A stretch of DNA of 64,000 nucleotides, from positions 42,693,642 through 42,757,641 of the forward strand of contig NC_133101.1 of the NCBI RefSeq assembly GCF_022965805.1, given 5' to 3'. The stretch comes from Primulina eburnea. Lineage: Eukaryota; Streptophyta; Magnoliopsida; Lamiales; Gesneriaceae. The notes beneath the pieces were generated by a model. That model was not told where the DNA came from. It did no database searches and saw nothing but the letters and a program-made list of their open reading frames with translations. Positions 55,245 to 64,000 of this stretch are shown here, piece after piece (position 1 is the first letter of the stretch; each line of letters begins with the position of its first letter). Made by a program: the position numbers and the translations under genes.

Positions 55245-56042
55245 ATGTTGCAATCAACTAAGATATGGTTAGCGAGTAAGTTCTCGATGCAGGACTTGTG
55301 TGAAGCATCTTTTGTATTGCGAATACAGATCTATAGAGATAGATCAAAAAGATTGCTTGGTCTCACCCAGTCCACATACATTGATACCATCGTGAAGCGG
55401 TGCTCAATGGATGAGTCCAAGAGAGGACATCTACCAATGTGTCATGGCGTGTCCCTATCCAAGTCTGTCTCCCAAGACAGATGCAGAGATAGCTGCGATG
55501 ACAAGCATTCGTTATGCATCTGCGATTGGTAGCATCAAGTATGAGATTATATCTGCACGTACTGACGTGGCTTTCGCACTAAGTGTAGTGAGTAGATATC
55601 AATCGGACCCTGGTATTCCATATTGGAAAGCTGTGAAAGACATCCTCAAGTATTTGAGAAGGACCAATAAGTTGTTCTTGGTCTATGGGGTGGAGAGCTG
55701 AAATTGGAAGGCTATACCGACTCTAGCTTCCAAAGCGATATCGATAACTCGAAGTCAACCTCTGGGTTCGTATTCATGCTCAATGGTGCTGTTGTCTCTT
55801 GGAAGAGTTCCAAGCAAGACAGTACTGTGGATTCCACCACTGAGGCCGAATACATTGCTGCATCATATGCAGAAAAGGAGGCTGTTTGGATAAGGAATTT
55901 CGTCCAAGTGTTGGGCATCATTCCTAATGGAGTTGCTCATGTCCCGGTGTTGTGTGACAACACGGTAGCTATAGCTCAAGCAAAGGATCCTAGGTCTCAT
56001 CGGAAATCCAAACACGTATTGAGAAAGTACCACATCCTCTGA
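55245..56042 (+). pseudogene. Element D RT end and RNase H
   Basis: SKFSMQDLCEASFVLRIQIY and RPDV-like ISARTDVAFALSVVSRYQSD are the RT C-terminal region in shifted frames. RNase H follows with [32 protein letters not shown] and [12 protein letters not shown], ending at 56042. The usual histidine after TKH.. is changed. Dead through frame changes and stops. Confidence 0.83.
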
Positions 56043-56203
56043 GAGATTGTGGAAAGAGGAGAAATATCGATTGACAAAGTCGGCTCCGCAGATTATGTTG
56101 CTGATCCACTAGCTCAGCCTTTATCTGGACCATTATTCGAGAAGCATCGCGAATCGATGGGTTTGAAGCATATGGGTAGTTGGCTCTAGTGAAAGTGGGA
56201 GAT
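56043..56203 (+). other. Element D pol tail and polypurine tract
   Basis: A degraded RNase H tail (VADPLAQPLSGPLF-like) in frame after a stop, then GAAAGTGGGAGAT (56190-56203) just before the LTR. Confidence 0.75.
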
Positions 56204-58270
56204 TGTTAGAGTAGGTGAACGTCGAGCCGAGTGTTGGCCGAGTGTTCACAATGAAACTCTATGTATAAACAGTCTTTATTTTTATAATATTTGAAATTAT
56301 TATTTTGGCATATCTTTATCTGTATACCCATGCTAGTTGCATAGATAAAGCCCTTGAATATACAAATAGTAGAAAGAATATGAGATGCTCATATGATGAG
56401 TATCATGAAACACATATTAGGAATACTGTATATTCTAAACAGTTGCTAGTCGATTCAGCCGCCGCTAAGAAGGATATAGGCCGCTCGAGTTCGAGACTAG
56501 TATCTGCGATGTGAGTACCATTTTTCATTGGTAGGAGACATTGTGATGTCCGAGCATGCAGATAGGTGCTCCTGGTAGAGTGCACTGAACAACCCTCCAT
56601 AAAGGACTTTCCATGTGGTTCTCACTTATCGAGTGGAAAAGTCCTAGTTTATGGTTGTACATCATTAGTCCTTATGACCCGGGACAACATTGAGACTCTA
56701 TGTGCTAGAATTACACTTTGACTTGTTTACCGACTCTCATGGGGTCATCAAATGGCAAGGTTGGGTGTTCTGTCGAAACATATAGGAGTCGATGCATTGT
56801 AGACGAGGATTCACCGCTTACCTTCGAGTATGGATATCCTATGTGTATGTAGTATGAAATCTCTGATCAGAGTATGGTGGTAATTATGAAAGGGGTTTCA
56901 TAGATTACACCATCGATACAACTACAACATGACACATAGTATCTATTCATGGACAACTCTCGATAAACCAATGGTTGTCGAATCGGTCGGGATATATGAG
57001 TTGAAGGGACCGTACTGTACGCTAACCATAATAGAATGGTTCTTGTAGGCACTATCATTTGATACCTAGGGAATCATGTAAGCGATGCTGCTAGGCGTTT
57101 AACATGATTGGTTGGGTACTATCAGACTTGAGTTCTGACGTTCTTGTTATCAAGGAGTTGATAAGTAAGAATGTAACAATTGGGGTATGCTTATATAAGG
57201 ACATGTTTAGTCCGAATCACATGGAGATGTGAACTCGCGGCTAGTTGTATCAATGAACCATTGAGGGCCACACAAGTACTAGCTTTCTAGATCCCGTTGA
57301 GAAGTAAAATAGTATAATGTGTTGAATGACTTATAAATGAGTTTATAAGCATAAAGAAAGATAGAAGTATGAATTCTAAGAGGGAAATGTAACTTTTAAT
57401 TTGTGGAAGTGTTCCTAAATTAAAAGTTGGCCAAATAAATAATGTATTTTGAAAATTGTGATATTCGTAAACATTATTATGGACTAAATTAAATTAATCC
57501 AAGTGTTGAATTAATTAAACACTAATGGGCCAAGTAGAGTCCAAATAATTAAATTAATTCAAGTGTTGAATTATTTAAATCATATTGGGTCTTGTAGAGC
57601 CCAATAGTAGAATAATTATTCAACTAGTGGCTTGAGTAAATTCAAATAATGTTTAATTAGTCTCAAATATGTTTGAGATAATTAAATTAAGTCCATGGAT
57701 TTTTAATTGTTATAAATCAAATAAAAATGCATGCAAGGAAGGTGAAGAATTGGGAGACAACTTTTTCAATGTTCAAGGCTTGGCATGCTAAAAGTGGTTT
57801 TAGCTTTTTCTACTACCAAGACTAGTCTCTCTCCCCTTCATTCTAACCATGTTGGCCTAAATTTTCAAGGGTTTTCTATCTAGAATATTCTCTCAATTTC
57901 TTCTTCAATTTGTTGAGGAAACACTTCACTTCTCCTTGAAAAATCTTCTTATTTTTCTAGTGCAAAATAAGAAGGGTTCTAGCTAGTTAGTGGTGGGCCT
58001 AATTTTGAAGTAAGGAGGAGGCTTGTAGATCTTCTTGCCATTCAAGAGCTAAGGTGTTTACACCTTAGTTGGAGCCATCATCAATCTTTTAAGATTGATA
58101 GGTAATGATTTTCTTAACACCATATGTATGACATTTTGGTGTTTTTGTATATGTTACATACTAGTACATGTGGTGTTCAAATTTCTTATAAAGTTTTCGG
58201 TTTTCATGAGATGAAAAACATTTTTTAACTTCCGTTGCGAATTTGAACACCTTAACATCGATCCCTTTCA
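56204..58270 (+). repeat. Element D 3' LTR (2067 bp, uninterrupted)
   Basis: It runs from TGTTAGAGTAGGTG to CGATCCCTTTCA and gives the reference order for the split 5' LTR. TATA-like TTATATAAGG near 57190-57200. The last 70 bases are also part of a 135-base tandem duplication that runs past the LTR end. Confidence 0.94.
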
Positions 58271-58469
58271 GACTGTACTGTCATTGTAGAAAGACTAGGG
58301 GCACTGCCCCTGGCATAAACCGCAAGCTCATTCAGTTTTCATGAGATGAAAAACATTTTTTAACTTCCGTTGCGCATTTGAACACCCTAAAATCGATCCC
58401 TTTCAGACTGTATTGTCATTGTAGAAAGACTAGGGGCACTGCCCCTGGCATAAACCGCAAGCTCAAATC
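58200..58469. repeat. 135-bp tandem duplication across the LTR-flank junction
   Basis: The unit contains the last about 70 bases of the D LTR, the target copy GACTG and about 60 bases of element H. It occurs twice with a period of 135 (LTR end at 58270 and again at 58405; GACTG at 58271 and 58406). The copies differ at a few bases. Confidence 0.85.
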
Positions 58470-59017
58470 ATTGAATCTCTGTTTGCCACTATCTCTTGAC
58501 AACTGAGTGATCATTGCAATCTTCCTGCTCAGGGCATCTACAACTACATTAGTCTTACCTGGATGGTAGCTAATGTCACAGTCATAATCCTTCACTAGCT
58601 CTAGACACCTCTGCTGTCTCATGTTCAGTTCCTTCTGCTTGAGGAAGTACTTTAGACACTTGTGATCAGTAAAGATCCTGCACTTCTCCCCATACAGATA
58701 AAGCCTCCAAATCCTTAGGGCGAAAACCTTTGCTGCTAGCTCGATGTCATGAGTCTCATAATTCTTCTCATGAACTTTCAGCTGTTTGGATGCGTAGGCA
58801 ATAACAATGTCATACTGCATTAGAACCACGCCCAAACCGAGCATCGAAGCATCTCTATAAACCACAAACTCTCCTTGTCCTGATGGCATATATAAAACTG
58901 GTGTTGTGGTCAAAGCTTGCTTCAGCCTGTCAAAACTATCCTGTCACTCGGGTCCTCAAACAAACTTCATGTTCTTCTTCGTCAAGGCGGTCAATGGAAC
59001 CACGATGGAAGAGAAAC
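58416..59017 (-). pseudogene. Element H RNase H
   Basis: The minus strand encodes [57 protein letters not shown] and [11 protein letters not shown], a gypsy RNase H. The first catalytic aspartate region reads YRDAS. An upstream stretch (58914-59017) holds PLTALTKKNMKFV with stops before the solo LTR G. Downstream it leads to [13 protein letters not shown] and the D insertion. Confidence 0.82.
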
Positions 59018-59619
59018 TGTGGGGACCCGGACGCTAATCAAGTTCTTAATCATTATTGAGACTAATTAATCAATTATAAAACAGGGTCTAATTTTTTTTT
59101 ATATACAAAGCGGAAACGTAATGTAATTTACTCAAATTACATATTAAACATGAACATATAAATCTTGTGTTTTCTACAAGAATGCAACAAGGTTCAACTA
59201 CAAATCAGTGCTGAATCCTATGTTGCTTCGAAGCCCGGATCTCCACGCTATCTACTCTTCTCTCATCCTCTTCTTGACCCTGATCCAGCCCCACCTGTTG
59301 TCATGCACACATACAAAACAAGACAACAGCCGGATAACTCCGGTGAGATATAAATATCCCAGTATAAACAATGTATACATGCAATCATATAAAAGCATAT
59401 ACGAAAGCACATAAGAATTATTCATAACCTGTCTCAAATCAGAAACATAAATCAATATCGAGCATTCAATAAACATGAATGATATAACCAATGTAAATCA
59501 ACATGGCGTATCAGACTCAACTCAACCGACGCGTCGTCTCAGACTCGACTCCACTGACACGTCGTCTCAGACTCGACTCAACTCTAAACGGCATCGATAT
59601 AATTCATATATCAGTGTCT

Positions 59620-59860
59620 GGGCGAATCAGCCGCAGAATTGACGAATCAGTCAAGAATTAGGCGAATCAGCCAATAACCAGACGAATCAGCCTGTAATTA
59701 AGCGAATCAGCTTAAGTTTAGACGAATCAGTCAATAACCAGACGAATCAGCCGGTGACAAAGCTAATCAGCTTAAGTTTAGACGAATCAGTCCATAACCA
59801 GATGAATCAGCCGGTGACTAGGCGAATCAGCCAATGACTCAACGACTCAGTAATCAATAC
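59620..59860. repeat. 20-21-bp GACGAATCAGYC minisatellite in LTR G
   Basis: At least ten copies of a GRCGAATCAGYC word are spaced about 20 bases apart. The array occupies the place where C has its 51-base array. Confidence 0.8.
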
Positions 59861-60620
59861 ATGCATTCAGTATCTAAGCAAATCAATCGATGACTAGCGA
59901 ATCAGCAGTCATTACATGCAGTGGCTATAAATCAATAGACTACAATCATAAGTCTCATCAATTGCAAATATCAATGCAATAAATGACAGTATGTGATTTA
60001 GGGAGACTCGAGTCAAACCTCACTCGAGTTGTGCAATCCCAACTCAACATTAATTTATACATTTCTTTCTAATACTCTGACTCTGTCGAAGTCTCGAACC
60101 CCAAGCCTGTCAATACTCAGTCTGACAATAACAATATCAAGGAGTATACTATCAATACCCGTTCAAATCAATACTGGATATAAACAGAATTCAACCAAAT
60201 TTTGTTTCAACAACATAACGGCATAATCTCAATATATCCAGCCATATCATATCAGTCAGATATTAATTCCAACATCTCATAATCAATAACAACTCAATTA
60301 TGATATCAATTCTCAATCAACTCAACTCTAAAAATCATAACAATTTGATATGGTATATGTTCCTCAATCCAGTTCCAATTATACGATGTCTAACATACCA
60401 AGAACATCATATATGAATCATATCAGATTCTGACAATACCATAATTTCAGAACATATCAAAACGTAGCAAAACTTACGTCCAGTTGTAGCCTACGTTGAT
60501 AGGAACTCAATACCGAAGTCGGATTCAAAATCGGACGGGCGGATTTCTCACAAAAGGCGTAAGGATTTTCTGTGCCAAAGCTTCGACCCCTTTCTCTAAT
60601 TCTGAGGAATAATTGCAATT

Positions 60621-60623
<3 letters not shown>

Positions 60624-60680
<57 letters not shown>
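60624..60680. repeat. (TA)n microsatellite at the TATA position of LTR G
   Basis: About 28 TA units. On the minus strand it lies just downstream of the inverted repeats, the place where E and C have short TA-rich TATA sites. Confidence 0.88.
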
Positions 60681-60683
<3 letters not shown>

Positions 60684-60730
60684 GTAACATGCAACAAAGC
60701 AAATGGCACACCCCGCATGCAACACGTCTC

Positions 60731-60909
60731 GCGCTCGGGCTGTAAGAAAGTACCGCTCGGGCGCGGCACTTTCTGCTCGGATACCTATCTTATTATTCAT
60801 TGGCGCTCGGGCGGTAAATTTCTACCGCTCGGGCGCCAAACCTTCTGTCCAAGAGTTCAACTTATATACCATGGGCACTCGGGCGGCGAAAAACCACCGC
60901 TCGGGCGCC
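60731..60909 (-). promoter_or_regulatory. GGCGCTCGGGCGGT inverted repeats in LTR G (three)
   Basis: Units at about 60731-60765, 60802-60837 and 60873-60909, with the CTTCTGYCCAA word between them, as in element E. Confidence 0.72.
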
Positions 60910-61038
60910 ACACTTTCTGCCCAAGTTTTCCGAATTTTGTAAGTTTCATCCAATCGGGTCTCGGAGTAAACCGTTTATAATTATGTCACCTCAGAATCAA
61001 TAACTCAGATTAATAAAATGTGAATCTCGGGCATTACA

Positions 61039-61292
61039 TAAACCTTATATGAACTTCCGATAATACCCTTCTAGACCCAAGAAACTACGGTTCTTTATCA
61101 CACTCTTAGGCACTGGCCAATCTCGGACTGCCTTGACCTTGTTGGGATCGACCTCTACTCCATCTTGGGGAAAATGTGGCCCAAGAATGCCACTCTGTCT
61201 AGGTAGAACTTTCACTTACTGAATTTGGCCTACAGCCGTATGTCCTGTAAAGTCTGCAGTACGGTCCTAGGATACTGACTGTGCTCATCTCT
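61039..61292 (-). pseudogene. Element H RT remnant
   Basis: The minus strand reads EHSQYPRTVLQTLQDIRL, then FYLDRVAFLGHIFPQDGVEV, DPNKVKAVRDWPVPKS and SFLGLEGYYRKFI, the RT C-terminal part, with several stops. It is cut at 61292 by element K and at 61039 by LTR G. Confidence 0.82.
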
Positions 61293-63233
61293 TGTAATGC
61301 CCGAGATTATATCATTTAATCCAAAATTATTTATTTGACGAATTGACGTGATTATGGATGAACAGCCCGAGGAAGACGTGGCCAAAATTATGTGATATGT
61401 GTGAGGGCAGAACACCTCGCGCATATGCGCAGAGATGAGGCGCGCATATGCATGAGTAGCCATTGCCGAGGCAGAAGACCTCGCGCATATGCGCGAGATG
61501 GGGCGTGCATATGCCCGAGCAGATGAAATGTTACCCGCAGAGACAGTAGGTCTCACGCATATGCGCGAGACTAGGTGCAAATATGCATGATCTGGTGTAT
61601 TTAAAATATGCCGAGACAGTAGGTCTCGTGCATATGAGCGAGCAGGAGAAATGTTAAATTCCGAGGCAGAGAGTCTCGCCCATATGCGCCGGTGATGGAC
61701 GCGCATATGCTCGAGACGTGCTGAACAAAAAAATGAGCCACATGTCTTGCCATGCAATAAAAGGATAATCTTCCTTCATTTTCCTTCAGATTTGTAGCAA
61801 GAAAACCATAAGCTCCATGGTTGAAACTCAAGCTTCCTCAGATTTTAGAATTGTGATTTTACAATTCCGACTGTCCAATTTTCAATCCGAGTTTATTTCC
61901 GTGCTCCTCTGGTCAAGAGCTTCAAAAGGATGTAAGTTTTCTAATGTTCTTGTATGGTTTGAAGTTTGTTGTTGGAAGAAATCCTGATATGATTTGGATT
62001 ATGTGTTCTTGAGATATTGGTAATCGTATAATCGAAATCGGATCGAAGAACGGATACCGTATGAAATTGTTATCAATATTCAGATTATATTTGATTGAAA
62101 TTATACAAATTTGTATTGGAATTGTGTTTATTGATTGATTATGAGTTTTTGAGACTGGTATCTATTGATATTGCATTGTCGGTATTTCGAAATTGCGCCG
62201 TTATGCCGTAAGAATTTGATAAGATTGAGTATTGAGCAATTCAAGTCTTGTTTGAGTTGTATATGATATTGTACTTCTCAAATGTCATTCCAGATTGGAT
62301 ATGTAGTCGAGAATTAAACTTCAGAATCGATAGAAGAACGAACCAAAGCCAAACCCCGACAAAAAGAATGGTATAAACTAATGTTAAACCGGGAGATATA
62401 ACTCGAGTAAGAGATAACTTGAGTTTCCCAAGATCAAATACTTATTTGTTATTGTTTTAATACCTTTGTATTATTTGAATGTGTATGCTTATTCTATTGA
62501 TTAATATAAAAGCAGAGAATAGAAGATAGATATCGAGAAAGAGTCTTTGGTAGAGGTGCCCAGTCATTGGCAGAGGTGCCAAGTCACTGGATGTTCGGTT
62601 TGTATCGATGTGCTTAGGAGTAGATCGACTCCTATTGTAGAAATTCGATATAATATACCAATGTCCGAGAACCGGGATCCCTAGACTAGATAAGAGTCGA
62701 GTAGATATTAAAAAATTAAAGAGTTTGATTTACAGTTTATATCGATTCATGTTACTCAGATTATGATACATGTTATTTGATAACTGTTTATGCTTTTTTA
62801 TATATGTTTATATGAGCGCATGTATACGTTGTTTATACTGAGAATTATATTCTCACCGGATTTATCCGGCAATTGTGTTTGTTTGTGTCCATGACAACAG
62901 GTGGGACGGGATCAGAGTCGAGAAGAGGATGCGAGATCAAGATTAGAGTGGAGATCCGGGCCCAGAAGTAGAGTCGGTTTTCAACACTTGAGATGTAGTT
63001 GTTGAACCTTAGTTTGTATGATTTTATTTTGAACAAGTTTGTACTTTTGATCAGGTTGTAGATATTAAACTTGATCTTTTTACTTAAATAAGAAGATGCA
63101 TTTCTTGTTGTAGCATTTTGTACACTCTATTATAAAGTGTTCAACTTTAAAAAAAATCGACCTAGATTCTTTAATTGATCCCAATTTATCCCAAAGATGA
63201 TTTAGAAGATGAGTTATCGTTCGGGTCCTCACA
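61293..63233 (+). repeat. Element K 5' LTR (1941 bp)
   Basis: It runs from TGTAATGCCCGAG to GGGTCCTCACA. It shares layout words with C (ACCGGGATCCCTAGACTAG, TTCTCACCGG) but has its own palindrome cluster. A TATA-like CAATAAAAGG lies near 61755. Confidence 0.9.
61416..61716 (+). promoter_or_regulatory. CTCGCGCATATGCGCGAG palindrome cluster in element K U3
   Basis: About ten copies of GCGCATATGCGC and variants, in pairs of a CTCG-flanked and a GGCG-flanked form, joined by CCGAGRCAG-like spacers. The cluster lies just upstream of the likely TATA site, as in C and E. Confidence 0.72.
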
Positions 63234-63238
63234 GCAGG

Positions 63239-63250
63239 TGGTATCAGAGC
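63239..63250 (+). other. Primer-binding site, initiator tRNA-Met type (element K)
   Basis: TGGTATCAGAGC five bases after the LTR end. Confidence 0.92.
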
Positions 63251-63509
63251 AGTAGTTTCCAGAGCTGTATGTTCCTTAAACTGAGATAGAAGAGGATGAG
63301 CGGGGTAGATTGAGTTTTCTTTCCTACTTTTACGGTGCTAGCATGTTTTATTGATGTAGATACATGTTTACCTGAATTATCTGATTTGTTTGGAAACGTG
63401 TATTATTCAAAAATGAATCAGAACCGATTCTTGATCAGCAGTAAGATGATCAGAGGATGACTGAGACAGATGTGTTAGACTTGATTACTAATCCTTTTGA
63501 TAATCAGAT

Positions 63510-63953
63510 ATGCCTACTCGAAAAATCCCAGAACAGGGTAGTACCTCGACCAATCCGATGGATGTTACATCGACACCTATGGAAACACTGTTAAAGAGAT
63601 TTCAGTCATTTAAACCGCCGATTTTAAAGGCACTGAGACGTCCGTTGATTGTCAGAGTTGGCTTGATGACATTGAGATGTTGTTTGATTCACTTGACTAT
63701 AAAGATGAGCGTAGAGTCAGATTGATTGGGCACCAGTTGCATGATGTTGCAAAGAATTGGTTGCTTACAACTAAAAGTGCTTTGGAGCATCGAGGTACGG
63801 TTATTACTTGAAAAATATTTAAAACTAAATTCTATCAACGATTTTTACAAGTACCGTACAGAAAAGACAAGGGTGCAGATTTTGCCAACCTGAAACAAGA
63901 TAATTTGAACATTGAAGAATATGTGGCCAAATTCTCTATCTTGCTACGATTTG
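63510..63953 (+). pseudogene. gag: Element K gag, N-terminal part
   Basis: ATG 63510 (MPTRKIPEQG) matches the start of the E gag. A frame change near 63634 ends the first frame at 63725; the other frame gives SWLDDIEMLFDSLDYKD, RLIGHQLHDVAKNW and YRKDKGADFANLKQD. A TGA near 63808 replaces a tryptophan of the E protein. Cut at 63953 by element X. Confidence 0.84.
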
Positions 63954-64000
63954 TGTGACACCTCTGACCCATTTTATAAAATAACAGCGGAATGTAAATT
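63954..64000 (-). mobile_element. Element X: start of an A-related LTR, minus strand
   Basis: TGTGACACC and the following 35 bases resemble the reverse complement of the element A LTR end (GGTGTCACA, then the CCGCTGT word and A/T run). The rest is outside the window. Confidence 0.7.

Larger units (their letters stand above)
28855..58270 (+). mobile_element. Element D: Ty1/copia with two nested insertions
   Basis: 5' LTR in two parts (28855-30270 and 38607-39257) split by gypsy E, leader, gag and protease (39258-41822), Sirevirus F, then integrase-RT-RNase H (53525-56042) and 3' LTR (56204-58270). The target duplication GACTG lies at 28850-28854 and 58271-58275. LTR length is 2067 bases, and the two parts of the 5' LTR add up to the same length. 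Pol order is copia; I do not assign the lineage. Coding parts carry many stops. Confidence 0.93.
59018..61038 (-). repeat. Solo LTR G (related to element E family, 2021 bp)
   Basis: Plus-strand ends are TGTGGGGACCC and GGGCATTACA, the same ends as element E, but no internal sequence is attached. Flanks are GAAAC (59013-59017) and TAAAC (61039-61043), a target copy with one mismatch. Element H coding sequence reads on across it. It therefore looks like the product of LTR-LTR recombination. It holds 20-base repeats (59620-59850), a (TA)n run (about 60624-60680) and three inverted repeats. Confidence 0.87.
28436..61292 (-). mobile_element. Element H: old Ty3/gypsy fragment, host of I, D, G and K
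   Basis: Three pieces read in one direction on the minus strand: RT (61292-61039), RNase H (59017-58271) and the integrase N-terminal region (28854-28436). Insertions G (between the first two), D (between the last two), K (at 61293) and I (at 28435) account for every break. No LTR or gag of H is in the window. Many stops and indels mark it as the oldest layer. Confidence 0.85.
61293..63953 (+). mobile_element. Element K: Ty3/gypsy (E-like), cut by element X
   Basis: 5' LTR, primer site and gag start on the plus strand. The gag matches that of element E, and the LTR ends match those of C, E and G. The left target copy would be TCTCT (61288-61292); the right one is outside the window. Gag is interrupted at 63954 by an LTR in the other direction. 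Confidence 0.88.

Noticed and set aside
61230..61757. 175-codon minus-strand ORF rich in ARS/ICAR words
   Set aside because: It arises from reading the GCGCATATGCGC palindromes of the K LTR and crosses the K-H boundary.
1223..63250. tRNA-like TGGTATCAGAGC sites as tRNA genes
   Set aside because: They are 12-base primer-binding sites right after LTR ends; no cloverleaf sequence surrounds them.

Overview
This window looks like plant nuclear DNA made entirely of nested LTR retrotransposons. I find no host protein gene, rRNA gene or tRNA gene in the 64 kb. The plant assignment rests on Ty3/gypsy pol genes with Tekay/Del-like sequence and C-terminal chromodomains, Ty1/copia elements of Sirevirus type with extra 3' ORFs, and initiator-tRNA-Met primer sites (TGGTATCAGAGC) after most LTRs. 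The gag and 3' ORF proteins remind me, from memory only, of families seen in asterid/Lamiales genomes such as Gesneriaceae; that is a weak guess. Coordinates were read by eye, and ORF starts in decayed elements are only approximate.

Layout, left to right. Element A (1-7459, + gypsy) has its 5' LTR cut by the window edge and sits in the LTR of element B (7460-10197, - gypsy, broken in RT). A truncated copia LTR, D2 (10198-10820), sits in B and is fused by a deletion to the integrase of element I (- gypsy, pieces 10821-11123, 14576-16985 and 26039-28435). I is interrupted by element C (11124-14575, + gypsy, mostly deleted) and by Sirevirus J (16986-26038, almost identical LTRs). I lies in element H, an old - strand gypsy whose pieces are 28436-28854, 58271-59017 and 61039-61292. 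H also received copia element D (28855-58270), solo LTR G (59018-61038) and gypsy element K (61293 to about 63953). D carries gypsy E (30271-38601) in its 5' LTR and Sirevirus F (41823-53519) in its gag-pol. K is broken at the right edge by the start of an A-like LTR, X (63954-64000).

Target-site duplications support C (CTGAC), J (TTCCT), D (GACTG), E (ATTAT), F (CAATG) and, with one mismatch, G (GAAAC/TAAAC). The relative order is clear from nesting: H before I, D, G and K; I before C and J; D before E and F; K before X; B before A.

Three things go beyond routine annotation. (1) Sirevirus F carries, between pol and a long sense 3' ORF, two antisense paralogous genes of about 140 codons, each with a matching TATA box 51-55 nt before its ATG. 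(2) Sirevirus J has an internal copy of its LTR-style promoter (TTCGGAC/GTCCGAA palindromes plus TATAAATAG) directly in front of its 3' ORF. (3) Related gypsy LTR families (C, E/G, K) share ends and layout but carry different GC-rich palindrome arrays just upstream of their TATA boxes, and the C-type array also appears in the unrelated LTR of A. This suggests swappable U3 modules.
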